Shown piece by piece: positions 46,746 through 59,650 of a DNA stretch of 64,000 bases. Position 1 is the first letter of the stretch. Each line of letters begins with the position of its first letter. A model generated the notes under the pieces. It saw nothing but the letters and a program-made list of their open reading frames with translations. It was not told where the DNA came from and did no database searches. The DNA is from Vanessa cardui (Eukaryota > Arthropoda > Insecta > Lepidoptera > Nymphalidae), in assembly GCF_905220365.1 (NCBI RefSeq), contig NC_061143.1, positions 4,154,001 to 4,218,000 of the forward strand. Direction: 5' to 3'. The position numbers and the translations under genes are program-made.

Positions 46746-48544
46746 TGCTATACATCCTATTTATTACATTCAATTGAAATTCCATTTTTGGCTAAGGTTT
46801 TGTTACAAGTCATAACATAAACATCCATCACAATGATATTAACGTTGAAAATAACTATCGTTACCCGCGTTATTTATCGTTATTTTGGATAGAAAAAAAA
46901 TAACGTTATTTTTTATGTCATTTTTAAATTCAATTGCTTATGGTGATTGACACTGTATCCATCATTTTCAAAGTTATGTAACGCTTTGCTTCCGCATGAC
47001 TGAATACAATTTTATCGTTATTAATCACCCCAAGGTAATTCGAATTTATATATATATCATTACTGTATCATTTATAATAATCTTTTAACTGTTTTTAATT
47101 ACATGTAAATTAGTAGAGATGAGTAATGAGTTGTTTAGGTTCTTCTCTACAGAATCGCTATTCCAAACCGGTAGAAGCTTTCAATTTATTATATGATTCA
47201 AAATATATTTTATTAGCTTTAAATTAATGTTAATATAACACTAATATGCTAATAACTACTATTATGGTGATCGTTTTAATTCCAAGTTGTTTTTGGTCAC
47301 AACATCGATACATATTGCCCAAGATATCCTACTACCAAATTAAGCCATGTAAATTGTGAACCAGTGTATCATCAAATTCCTGTTGTCATAAACCTGGTGG
47401 CAAATATGTATCAAATAGTGCAACACAAACACTTTGAACTGTTATTTCATAATTTCATTAATTAACAATCTATACTAACTTACTAGAATATAGCTGCATT
47501 ATTTCCAAGTGATAGTAAATTGTACCAATGCGAATTCGGGCCGCATAGCTTATGAGTAAAATAGTTTTTCAACATATTATATTTGGAGACTGTGAGCTAT
47601 AAATATTTAAAATAAATTACATAGTAGACCACGCGCCGGAAAATTAAATGCATATGTAAGTTGTGCTTATATATTATTAAGCGTTAATAGTGCAATGTTT
47701 TAAGAGCTCCTTAGTAGTCCTTGGGCTAAGATCGTCCACACAAACACACTTTAAGCTATATTGAAGGGTTTTATTGCTTATAATAGAATTAAACTAATCA
47801 TTAAATACAATCCTAATAAAAAAATCCTTTCATACAATATCCTGAATTTATGTTGTATACTGACACTGCCATCATATAAAACAACGAATAGGTGAAGTTA
47901 AGTTTAGGACAACGCATTGAAATTATTTGCTGTTCGTAGTGTATTTATAAATAAAATAATCCTTACATTTTTTTATACATATTTAACTATATCCTATATC
48001 TTTATCTTTGCATTCATCAGTCAGTCCGAGCCTTGAAATATTTTTTAATAGAATAGCTACATACATTTAATGATACAAATGAAATAGATTTAACATATGT
48101 TTTATTCGGATCATTGAACTTATATGATATCAGTTTCATCTGCCCACAGTGTTCATTACGTACAGACAGACTATCTTGTAACTAATACATTGACTGTAGC
48201 GAGGAAATAGCTCGTTGACGCAAATACAGAGGATTGCATCGAGGAAGACGGATCAGATTCACCTCTTATGTTTCCAGGGACATTTTAGCGTTATAACGTT
48301 ATAACGATATAACGTGATAATCATTTAATGTTAATTACTACAAATAACGTTATTTTAATAAATAAAAATTATGTGATTTTTAAGTAAGATAAAATATGTG
48401 ATGAGTAAGTATCTACACAGAAGGGTTTGCACAAAAACCTACCAAAAAAATACCACAAAACATTGGGATAGACTCCCATGCTCAATATATATTAATTATT
48501 TATTTAACCCTTCTTGAGTATATATTTTGTTTGACATTAGCGTT

Positions 48545-48850
48545 ATAATAAAAACAACTGCCTATAAATTTCCTACTGCTGGACTAAGGCCTTCTCTCAC
48601 TTTGAAGAGAAGGCTTGGAACATATTGCATCACGCTGTTCCAACGCGGGTTCAGAGAACACACGTGTGGTAGAATTTCTATGAAATTAGACACATGCAGG
48701 TTTCCTCACGATTTCCTTAACCGCCAAGCACGGGATGAATTATAAACATAAATTAAGCACATAAATATTCAGTGGTGCTTGCCTGGGTTTGAATCCGCAA
48801 TCATCGGTTAAGATGCACACGTTCTAACCACTGAGCCATCTCGGTTCTGT
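48545..48850 (-). mobile_element. Family A SINE, full-length type
   Basis: 'aactgcctataaatttccta' to 'taaccactgagccatctcgg'. Confidence 0.88.
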
Positions 48851-49161
48851 TATAATGAAAGTTCGTCTTAAATACGATGAAGTCTAAAGCTGACTCCTTA
48901 GTCTGAACTAAGTGAAAACAATGACACATAATAGAACGATGTTAGTGACGTTATTTCTAGTGTAAAATTGTTCTAAGTAGTCTTATCGAAGGGATTTTCC
49001 GACGGAACATTCACTAATGTTAGTTCGTATGAAAAGCAAGTCTATTCATAGTGTTTTCTAGTACTCACCTATTACTCATTTACCTAAAATACCAAAGAAT
49101 TGATAAGTCATCATAAACATTACAATTATTTTTTTTGTCTCGGAAATTAGATATTCTCGCT

Positions 49162-49195
49162 TTTCTCTACTATAATATATATTATAGTAGAGAAA
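49162..49195. repeat. Perfect 34-bp palindrome
   Basis: Each half is 'tttctctactataatat' or its reverse complement, with no loop and no mismatch. It would extrude as a cruciform or be an AT-rich foldback core. Confidence 0.95.
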
Positions 49196-50010
49196 TATAT
49201 TATATGGTACATATATTATACATGTAATTTTCGTCTTTAATCACTGTATTTGTTGATGAAAATCGAATTAAAATCCTTTGCGCAGTTTAATTATGAGAAC
49301 GCAGACGTGATGCGACTTTGCATAACGGTCAGGATATTTTCCTTTTACAACCTGATGGTAGTTTTTACTTTCACTATTGCAAAGGAAGTGTACTGCTTCT
49401 GTTATTTGAATGCTATTTTAATGGGATACAAATACTTTATTTGTTCACAATCCATATCAATAATTGATTATCTGATCAACATATTGCTTATGTCTATATA
49501 ATTAAGACTATTTTAATTATTACAATCAAACTTTATCAAAATCGGTTTAGTATACGCCAACATAAAAATAACGATAAGAACGATAAAAAAGTTTGCATTT
49601 ATTTTACCACTGGCAAACTAAATGTACATCTATTTTGCCAGTGTTAAAATAAATCAAAATCTAAACAAACAAAATCGATAAGTAAACATTTTTCATATGG
49701 ACCCCTAAACTGGTTCCATCAAAGGCCATCGTAAGTGGGTTAGTTGCATAACCAACCGGTAGCCAAGGTCTTTGCCAGATGAATTGAACCGGTGATCGAA
49801 ACGCCATATGATAGACGACATACAAATTATTATTATTTTTCTCTAAGTAAGTTGTCCAGGGAATACGTCATTTGTGCCCATAGATATAAGAATATCTTAG
49901 ACGTGTAAGGCTGTCACAATTATTCATTCATTCACTCATTCACCCTTAAACTGTTAACTAAATACGGCAATACATTATACAATATTACTTATAAAAAAGA
50001 AATGTTTTTA

Positions 50011-50198
50011 AATAAATAAATATTGGACAACATCATTTACATTACTCTGATACCAATGTAAGTAGCTAAAGCACTTGTGTTAAGGAGAATCAGAAGTAAT
50101 GACGGCACCACTAACACCCAGACCCAAAACAATATAGAAAAGTAATGAATTTTCTACATCGACTCGGCCGGGAATCGAACCCACAAAACCGAAAACCA
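50011..50198 (-). mobile_element. Family C SINE, head truncated
   Basis: 'tactctgataccaatgtaag' to 'gactcggccgggaatcgaac', which keeps the reverse B box. The A-box head is missing. Confidence 0.78.
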
Positions 50199-50624
50199 GT
50201 TTTGTGTGTTTTTGAAATATTTTAGAAAAAAATCGGTGTTTTTTTATAGCTCCTGTAGATATAATAAATCAACAATTAATAGAAAAAACTTATACAGATA
50301 CGATTATAGATGTATAAATTATGTATTTATGCTGTACATAAACTAGGTCTTTATCAATGGCGCCGATATCTCTTATCAGTAAAATCAAAACCTCAGCCAG
50401 AGGTCGTTTGGCTTGACCATAATCAGCGAAGTGACGCATCGCGGTCAATGAGCACTCTGAGTTTAACGGTTCTTGGATGGACAAGAGCCCATTGTTTTGC
50501 TACTAGGGAGGGAATAGGGCTGCTATCTAATTTATTATATTAAGTATTAATTATTTTATATACCAAATTTATATATACAATACGAACATACAATTATAAG
50601 TTATATTTTATGATGTAGGTTATT

Positions 50625-50895
50625 TGTCAAGCAAATGGGCCACCTGATGGTAAATGGTCACTGCCAATAGACAAAGGCGCTGGAAGAAATATTAACCATT
50701 CCTTGGATCAGCAATGCGCCACCAACCTTGGGATCTAAGATGTTAAATCTCTTATGCCTGTAGTTACTGGCTCACTTACCAGTTTCAAACAGAAACTTAA
50801 CAATGTTGAGTAATATTGTTTCATGGGAGAATATCTGATTAGTGGGTATATCTACCCAGACAGGCTTACACAAAACCCTACTTACCCTTACTGGT
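50625..50895 (-). mobile_element. Family B SINE-like copy
   Basis: 'gccacctgatggtaaatggt', 'attaaccattccttggatca' and 'acaaaaccctacttaccctt'. Confidence 0.8.
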
Positions 50896-51924
50896 CAAAT
50901 CAGTTATGTTAAACTCTGCGACAAAAATGATTTTATACTTATTGAAGTAGTTAGCAAATCTTCATCGGCGATATTTTCATTGGTTGATTATTTTCACAAC
51001 GACGAGAGCGTATCATTAAATTTTATTTTAATGGCGTATATAGTTCATTACCGATTAAAGAGTTAAAACATACAAATCTGTATTTCAATAAAGAGTATTG
51101 CATTCTATTCAATTAACCTAAGATTTCCTTTTACAATAGAGAAGTAACGGCATTTAAATGTATTTCTATGAGTTGGGACATACTTTTTCTGAAAATATGT
51201 ATTCGAGTTTCCATCACATATTATGTGGTTTACAAGCATTTAGTGCAGCTTTTTCATTTGACATATGCGGGCTTTATAGATTCTTACCCCACTAAGCATG
51301 ATGTAAATTAAACAGATACAAGCTTGTTCGGGATTGAGTCCTTAATCTTAGGAATATTAGTCAGGAATATATTAACTGTGAGTTCCGCGTAAGTTAGTCA
51401 GTCAAACTAAATGTTTATCTTAACATAATGGTACACGTTTTAATCCTTTGTTAAGTGATATCATTAATAGTCGTTTAACGCCACATTACAAGCCAAACGG
51501 GTATGCAAATAGACTAATTGCCTTGCAAAAATACTTGATAATCGATCAACGAGTTTTAATATGTATCATTATGATGCTGTATATATCAAATGTTTAATGA
51601 AACGGAACGTGCTTATAGGGTCGATGGTTCTATCTTTAGCTGTTTTAATTCATATTTTTATTCAAACATATATTTTTTGTGAATAATTTTTTAATATTTC
51701 TTAAATGTTAAACGCTCAAGTTACGACTGTATAAAATCATTTTTATATAATAAATTTAATTTACATTTAATCCAATATGCATGTGTGACGTTTCCAAAGT
51801 GATTAATTATATGAGCCCATTTGAATGTAGGATGTTTAGATTATTACTTTAATTGGTATCCAGTTCCGTTCTTCTCAAAGGGATCCTTTTCTTCTATAAT
51901 ATTAACGACGTGTCTATTCTATAT

Positions 51925-52140
51925 CTGAGCTGAGATGGCCCAGTGGTTAGAACGCGTGTATCTTAACCGATGATTTCGGGTTCAAACCCAGGCAAGCACC
52001 ACTAGATATATGCATGTGCACCTGCATGTGTCTAATTTTATCGAAAATATGCCACATGTGCATTCCAACAAACCGCATTAACGGGAGAGGAGGCCTTATC
52101 CCAGCAGTGGGAAATATGCAGGCTGTTACTTTACTTTACT
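51925..52140 (+). mobile_element. Family A SINE with internal deletions
   Basis: The head is excellent ('gagctgagatggcccagtgg'). The middle has lost sequence, jumping from 'atatgcatgtg' to 'cacctgcatgtgtc' and from 'caaaccgcattaac' to 'gggagaggaggcc'. Confidence 0.85.
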
Positions 52141-53339
52141 TCTATTCTATATCAACATCACCTCACAATACATAAAAGAAGTATGAAAAAAACGTCCTTT
52201 TTCACTGATCTATGTTTCTGCTTAGCCCGAGTCAACCGTTTGCAATAAATGGGCTATCTCATCCATATATTTTTGTTTTATTTTTAATCAGTGTTGACTG
52301 GTCGATTTTTTTATAAAAATCATATTGATCTATGATACAAGGATAAACCAAGACACATAAAGTATGGTATTACGATTGATTTATGTTTTTTTTTAATATA
52401 TTGGTCTTATTGACTTGTGGGTTATCCCTTAACAGCCAAAAGAATATATTACGACACTTTTTAATGAAGCTCCGGTGGACTCGCCTTTGCATAGAATTCG
52501 AATATCATCAACAAGCAAATAAGGCTTTTTTAAAAAATAAAAATATATAAATTGGTAGGTGGAAAACAGTATTGATTAATTATATTATTGTTATGACTAT
52601 GTAATTAAATTGTTTACAGGAAAGTTACTTAATATTCATATTGGAATAAAATTTAATACTCATGATTTTTAAAGTACAACAAATGTTTTCTCATGACACA
52701 CAGACATACATAGATCATGTTATATTTATCGTCAGTATGAAAAAAGTCGACATAATGCCGCAACATTACTTTTGAAAAATGACAGTTAAAATAAAAATAA
52801 AAATTTAAGGCGCTTAAGCTTTTCTTTTCCATGAAGGTATGAAAAATTTAACTCTGCTTTAAACAAATTTGGTACAATAATTTCTTGCCCCCTTAAATGG
52901 TTTTTTCTAATGATATTTTATAGGACGTATGTGAAATTCATAGCTGTGTCACTGGCAACCCGCGACCTTCGTTACGGATCAATTTTTTTAATTAACTAAT
53001 CATATTGGCCCGTTTGAAGAAAAATAAAAACAAATACAACTTATAATAAATTATATATTAATTAGTATGATAAACTTTCAAGATCACAGCTAACCCTAAA
53101 CACGACCGGAAACGTACACTTGAATCGAACGCGCGTTGCATTCGCATGTACCGGATGTGGACGACCTACACTATCGTTCGTAATCCGCCATTACACTTAC
53201 AATTGATTTAGTGTTCCTATTTTAATTTTAAACAAAGCCGATAGCATTTGAGGAGCTATACTAATCTCTAATGTCATGATTTTGGTACAAAGCAAGCTTG
53301 AGCCCCAAAGAAGAGGTTTTACCCAAACCTTTATGGGTA

Positions 53340-53665
53340 GAGCTGAGATGGCCCAGTGAGCTGAGATGGCCCAGTGGTTAGAACGCGTGCATCTTAACCG
53401 ATGATTGCGGGTTCAAACCCAGACAAGCACCACTATATATATGTGCTTAATTGTGTTTATAATTCATCTCGTGCTCGGCGGTGAAGGAAAACATCGTGAG
53501 GAAACCTGCATGTGTCTAATTTCATCGAAATTCTGTCACATGTGCATTCCACCAACCCGCATTGGAACAGCGTGGTGGAATATGTTCCAATCTCTCTCCT
53601 TAATGGAAGAGGAGGCCTTATCTCAGCAGTGGGAAATTTACAGGCTGTTACTTTACTTTACTTTT
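53340..53665 (+). mobile_element. Family A SINE with duplicated 5' tip
   Basis: The 18-base tip 'gagctgagatggcccagt' is present twice in tandem (53340-53357 and 53358-53375) before a full-length body ending 'tacaggctgttactttactt'. Confidence 0.9.
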
Positions 53666-55154
53666 TTTTACTTTTTATGGGTAGACGAAAAATAGTATTG
53701 TTATTGAATAACTAAAGGTTTTCCTTTTATTTATTTTTTGTATTTCGAAGATCATTGACCCGAAATGAAGATATTCAACATTCTGAACTAGAGAAATCAT
53801 TGAAATACTAATTATTTTCTTTTGTAAACTCGTACACATATGTCACATGCTTAATAATTAAATCTTATATCTATTAATATTTAAATCTTAATCTACTTAC
53901 TTATAAATTTAATCGTAACTTGATACAATTTCGTATGTACGTAATATACATATGCATTTTTATAAATAAAGTCAAGAGACACTTTTTTACTGGTAATATA
54001 TTGTGTTTGACTTCAAATAAGCTCTTATTCGATGTTGTCAACAATATATTTAATCATATATAGCATTTAATTAATTTTATTTTAAATTATTATCAAATGT
54101 ATTCTTTAACTCAGATTTTTTTTTGTCTTTAGAGCTTGAATTAAGTAATTAATAAAATTTATAATTGTGTTACTCACTCGTATGTATTTTAATCTAACTT
54201 ATCGCATAAGGGACAGCTTCCAATCGAAAACATACTAGCGATCGCTTACTTTTAACAACTTAAAATATTCTATCTAACTCCAGGTGTTCTCAATGCAAAA
54301 TTTGCCAAAATTAAATTTGTCACAAAGTCATAATCCAAACAGATGGCGTTGCAAAAATTAAAAGGATACCCGTTGCCTTTGTCTCGACCAACAATCTTCA
54401 ATGTAGGAAGCATGGTATGACCAATTACGGTGTGAACACCATTTGAGGTATGGCGGAGGGGGCCTTGTGTGTAATTATGGCGAGAAATGCGCAGATTTAC
54501 CATTTAAGTAGTTAAACATTGATGTTAGATATCAATCACGCCCGAGTAACGTGTCATTTATAACAAAAGAAGGATATTATTAGTTGATGTTTGTTTTGTC
54601 AAGTATTGCAAGTTGGAATTAAATGGAATTCCTGTCATGCTGTATAAATTATAACGAGCTATTTTAAATATTTCGATCAATCCAGTTTGCTTTTGATTAA
54701 ACTCAGAAATACTTTGATAAGTATGTATTGGTTTGACTTAAGGTTCAATTTTTAAGAGATAATTTGATTCTTAGCACCTTTCAGCTTCGTAATATTGTGT
54801 GTTGAAAGACATATAGGGAATATAACGTTTGAAGAAAGATTAAATCAAATCAAATAAATCAAATTCCTTTATTTAATATAGAATCAATACGATCATTTAT
54901 TGATTGTCAAATTAAACACTACCTATAAAATCGGTTGTAGGTAGTGTAAGGTAACAGCATTCAATAAAAATGTTATATGTGTGGAATTAAATTGTTTTTT
55001 TTTGTACTCACTTGTATTATATCATGTCCCAGAGCGCGTCTGTAACAAAAAAAGACACATTAACATGAATCATTTATTTAAAAATAAATATTGTTAGTTA
55101 TATCGAAAAAAATACACATTGCTAGATTTGGCTTTCCAAATATTCTGAATCTTT

Positions 55155-55335
55155 TTATCATGGTAATTAGGTACCCGCTCATCATATATTCTACCGCCAA
55201 ATAACAATACTCATTATTGTTGTGTCCAGGTTTGAATGCCAATTTCCAAATCGGTCGTGCATTGGGGTTCTAAGGAATAGTTAATATTTCATACGGTACC
55301 AATGTTATGCCATGATGGTAATAGGCTATTTGACT
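55155..55335 (+). mobile_element. Family B fragment
   Basis: 'taggtacccgctcatcatat', 'attctaccgccaaataacaa' and 'taaggaatagttaatatttc'. Confidence 0.7.
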
Positions 55336-55387
55336 GGTTTAAAATCCATTTTATATTATTTAGTAGAAGTTAAGGAGCCCAGTAAAA

Positions 55388-55718
55388 GTTGTGTTTTTTA
55401 TTTCTAGTACATATTTGCCGAAAAATATCATATTAAAAATTCCATATTTAAATAACGCGCAAAAACGCTACTTGGACAATATGGCGCTGCAATGGGGTCG
55501 GTGACTTCACTTTCCTGTATTTTAATCTGTGGTACATATAGTAGAAAAGCAAAGTTTACAAGAAAGTGACTTCATCGTAAGCCCGACCAATCAGGAGCGT
55601 TTTGTGTCACGTGACAAACGTTTGAAAAAATGCATTTTTATATTTTCAACTTTCGTTCGTAAATAACCATTTTTAAACTCACAATATACACTGATTATAA
55701 TAATTCACAATTTATTTT
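55388..55718 (+). mobile_element. Family G promoter-like repeat, copy 2
   Basis: Near-identical reverse-complement partner of 29440-29791, with the same E-box palindrome 'tgtcacgtgaca', CCAAT-type 'ccaatcagg' and the end 'gttgtgtttttt'. The CRE of copy 1 is changed here ('ggtgacttcac'), and about 9 bases are extra. Confidence 0.85.
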
Positions 55719-57057
55719 TATATATATTTACAATTCGGTTTTGGTGGTAATGAAAAAATATCATGAGATAATCTATATGTGTTACAAAAGTGGCACATCT
55801 ATTAATCTAACTAAAAAATTCTATCCTGCTCCTCATACAGTCAGCTTACACGTAAAACCTTTATAGTTTCCTACTTTACAAAAATGTCCTCATTGCACTT
55901 TGTTGAACTGATTTCTCCAAAAATCTATTTTCTGCTTATCTTAACTCCAACGTTATTGGATACGACGACTTACGAAACTTTCACCAATTTTCCTTATCTT
56001 CATGATTCTTAGCGAGCAAAGTGTAATATTAGGTAATCGCCTATTTTTAACTAAGTTACAAATGGTTCTTTCTGAGTTTGTATGTTACGTTATCCTTGCA
56101 ATTAATATGAGAATTATATTAATAAGATCAGATTACGAAATAGTTTTCCTCATCAAAGAGCAACTAGAAATAGAACAAAGAGGACTACCAAAGAAATTCA
56201 CTTGAGATATTCTGTAAGAGGAACTCGAAACTCACCCCAGAATACGATCGTGAAATGTCACATTGTTCATAAAATGAATTGTATATACGTATCAAAATGG
56301 TGGCTTCAACGCATTACAAATAAAAACGATTCGATCGTAGACAATATGGACGAAAAACCAGTTAGATAAAATTTTTGATCTCGACCAATTGGATCTTGTT
56401 GTGCCGAAATATACTAACAGAAGCATCGATATAGGGTACAAAGAAAACTTATGAAATGTCTTTAAAACAATATGCATAACATTTTAGTTATGTACTGTAC
56501 GGGTACTGTCACTATAGTACTTCATTCTTATAAACTTTTACTGGTATTTATATCGCTTTTCAACCGACTTCCAAAAGGAGGAGGTTATCAATTCGTCTGT
56601 ATTTTTTTTTTTTTTATGTTTGTTGCCTCATAACTTTTCACTGGGTGGACCGATTTTGATAATTTTTTTTTGTTTGAAAGGTAGTGCTTCCCGTGGGGTC
56701 CCATTTTTTTATTTTTTTTCCGATGGTGGTATCCATGTGAAAACGACATAAGTCTTAAATTTGCATTATGTATATGCGCGACAAATAGGTGAATAACTGA
56801 AAATCACGTTAACCAATTTTGATAATTCTTTTTTTATTATAAAATATATAATTCAAGGGTAATTTGGTGAAAGTTTGGTAAGGTTCTGAGCACAGGATCC
56901 ATGACAAAGTAACGGAACGGAAGGGAACGGAACAATTCTGAGGAGCACGTTAGCGATACTCGGTCGAATCTTTTATTTATAGGTTATTTGGATATTTGAG
57001 TCACCTTCCGTAATGTGGTTATGTTTATGTAATTATCATAGTCGAATATTATAATCA

Positions 57058-57312
57058 ACTAGCTACCCACCCCGGCTTCGCACGGGTGCAATACTGATAC
57101 TAAATATACTACAGAATTTGTTTATATACGACATCACATCGCAAACTTCTAAAATTATCAGTGTTTCTTTACTATATTGTTCATGTTTTATATACACAAA
57201 CCTTCCCCTTGAATCACACTATCTTTTAAAAAAAAACCGCATCAAAATCCGTTGCGTAGATTTAAAGATATAGGGACAGAGAAAGCGACTTTGTTTTATA
57301 CTATGTAGTGAT
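57058..57312 (+). mobile_element. Family D repeat, best copy
   Basis: 'ccccggcttcgcacgggtgc', 'actgatactaaatatactac', 'accgcatcaaaatccgttgc' and 'gactttgttttatactatg'. Confidence 0.88.
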
Positions 57313-57662
57313 GGAACTCCTATACGGCTCGCAGTTAGGGTGCGATATGGGGCAGAATTTCTTACTATCTTTAATCAAATTTTGTGTATGTGATGTTATG
57401 TCATATGATGTACGAAATATAGTTGGTCTTTTTCAAAGTTTTTTTGCTGAGTTCGATTACAGCTCTTTCGAGGGATCCTTGTAGTTTACGCCGCGTGACG
57501 TATTAAATCCGCATTTTCGAAAGTCTATTTTTGCTTTATTCGCAAGTTTCCTTTGAAATTGTCCTCGAAGTAGTTTCTCACTCATATAAACGGAACGTTT
57601 AATCTATCCATATTAAAAAAAATTAGTTAGTCAACATCAGCTTCACTTAAAATAAAAAAATA

Positions 57663-58251
57663 AATAAAATTTTAACAAAAAGAAAAACCGACTTCAAACA
57701 AAACACTATTTTAAAACAAATGAATATGCACGAAAAAGTAATAAAAATAATTGCGTATTCAACATATTTTTAGAGTCTTCCTAAGTTAAATGAAATGAAA
57801 AATATTAGACTACTTAAAAGTCGATTAACGATTATATCATGTAGTTATAATTATTGTTATATTTGGAGTCGGTGTCAGCCAATAAAACCCTACAGTATAT
57901 CTATCAAAAAACAATACGAGAATACTTTGACAAATATGTTTTTTACAAGTTACCTTTTACACAATAATATACTGGATCAATCAAGGGGCTCGTATCGCTT
58001 CTTTCTTTTGATTGTTGGGGCAAGGGCACCGTGGCTGACACCGGCTCCAAATATACCAATAACTATAACTACATGATATAATCGTTAATCGACTTTTAAG
58101 TAGTCTAATATTTTTCATTTCATTTAACTTAGGAAGACTCTAAAAAATATGTTGAATACGCAATTATTTTTATTACTTTTTCGTGCATATTCATTTGTTT
58201 TAAAATAGTGTTTTGTTTGAAGTCGGTTTTTCTTTTTGTTAAAATTTTATT
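57663..58251. repeat. Large inverted repeat, ~218-bp arms, 152-bp spacer
   Basis: Arms 57663-57880 and 58033-58251 are reverse complements with a few mismatches and one single-base length change. Both arms contain 'accgacttcaaacaaaaca' or its complement and end inside at 'ggtgtcagcc'. A 93-codon ORF that crosses the centre has no recognisable protein features. Confidence 0.92.
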
Positions 58252-58594
58252 ACAATTTTGATCCACACATGATTGATAAATAATATCATATCAGTTCAAG
58301 GTAATTGTTATGTATATGTATATTTGCTTCTCCAGTAGGTCATAGGAATAGCTTTTGTATATTTTATTGTAAAATTTTTCGCATCGAAATTTTTCGTGTT
58401 CTTTTGTTGTGTAAATTATTATCGTATATATGAGTGTTTTAATAATAAATATTATTTTTTTATTTTATTCTTTTCCTTTGTATGTACATATATAATTATA
58501 TTAGTAGTCGCAGCTTCTCACGCGTTTTAAGTGTTGGTTTTCTCATCACTTATGTCCTTTCTTGGAGTTCAAGTTTGCTTCAAACAAAATTTCA

Positions 58595-58665
58595 TCAATA
58601 TCGGTTCAGCGGTTTGTTCGTGAAACAGCGACAGACAGAGTTACTTTCATATTTATAATATGAAT
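58595..58665 (+). mobile_element. Repeat tail fragment
   Basis: 'tatcggttcagcggtttgtt' and 'gacagagttactttcatatt', shared with 34960-35030 and 42195-42255. Confidence 0.5.
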
Positions 58666-58989
58666 AAATATTTAACTTATTATGAACAAATAAATATACA
58701 AAATGTACACAACACATACATGTATTTTAAATTATATTAGATAACACAAATTAAATATAAACACGAATTATTATCCAAGTGACATTGCGCAGACAAACAT
58801 ATGGATGATATGCAAAATACAACCTTCAAGTTTACTAGGTCGAAGCAAACAGACAAACATCAAATAAACACTTCCGCTTAATTTGTACCTCTAATTGCGT
58901 TCAAGTAGGTTAAATAAGTATGAAGAGTTTTATATTTAACGTGTTTGCCATGAAAATGAAAGTTTAACTATTATACCATAAACTTTATG

Positions 58990-59105
58990 AGTCAAGATCG
59001 CTCTGCGAATGGGACACTTGGACCGATTACAGGTTCAAATCCAGACAGTACTTTTTATTATTATATATACTTGCGTTTATAATTCACCAGCTCATTAAAC
59101 CCCAG
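58990..59105 (+). repeat. tRNA-like repeat I, copy 1
   Basis: 'atcgctctgcgaatggg', then 'gattacaggttcaaatcc' (B-box-like) and 'tataattcaccagctcatta'. A second copy lies at 59540-59650. Confidence 0.55.
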
Positions 59106-59107
59106 TT

Positions 59108-59278
59108 TATCAAGCACTTTTGAATCGTCATTTAACAACTCTATTGAGTGAAGTTATCGCCGGTTCGGAAAGTAGATTCTACAGCGAAGAATCGGCAAGA
59201 AATTCAGTAGTTACTCTTTTTCAACATTTAAAAATATATTCATGTTAGTTAAATACAATTATATAATAATAAATATAA
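59108..59278 (+). mobile_element. Family F repeat, 5'-truncated
   Basis: 'caagcacttttgaatcgtca', 'gtagattctacagcgaagaa' and 'gttactctttttcaacattt'. Confidence 0.75.
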
Positions 59279-59279
59279 A

Positions 59280-59508
59280 TATAAATATGAGACAACATCA
59301 CATACATTACTCTGATCCCAATGTAAGTAGCTCAAGCACTTGTGTTATGGAAATCAGACGTAACGACGGTACCACTAACACCCAGGCCCAAGACAACATA
59401 GAAAACTAATGGTAATCTACATCGACTCGGCCGGGAATCGAACCAGGGACCTCAGAGTGGCGTACCCATGAAAACCGGTGTACATACCACTCGACCATGG
59501 AGGTCGTC
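59280..59508 (-). mobile_element. Family C SINE, full-length type
   Basis: 'tactctgatcccaatgtaag', 'cggccgggaatcgaaccagg' (reverse B box) and 'ctcgaccatggaggtcg'. Confidence 0.88.
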
Positions 59509-59539
59509 ATATATAGCCTGTAATATAACTTTATCAGTC

Positions 59540-59650
59540 AATATTGCTCTGTAAGACACTGGGACCGCCGATTACAGGTTCAAATCCGGAAATTACTATT
59601 TATTATTAGGGTTTTTAATTCATCAGCTGTTTACACCCGGTTCGATGGAC
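59540..59650 (+). repeat. tRNA-like repeat I, copy 2
   Basis: 'attgctctgtaagacactgg' and 'gattacaggttcaaatccgg', parallel to the copy at 58990. The two copies flank a family F and a family C insertion. Confidence 0.55.

Larger units (their letters stand above)
56567..58251. mobile_element. Probable composite DNA-transposon-like region
   Basis: It opens with 'caaccgacttccaaaaggag', which I recognise as a type of sequence common in lepidopteran repeats, and closes with the mirror-type 'gaagtcggtttttcttt'. Between them lie a family D insertion (57058-57312) and a large foldback (57663-58251). No transposase is seen. Treating it as one element is inference. Confidence 0.45.

Noticed and set aside
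54270..54503. 77-codon minus-strand ORF
   Set aside because: It looks protein-like by eye, but I recognise no family, and there are no splice-compatible neighbours. It may be a repeat relic.
57795..58076. 93-codon ORF across the foldback centre
   Set aside because: It lies in the inverted-repeat arms and spacer, with no motif and low-complexity composition.
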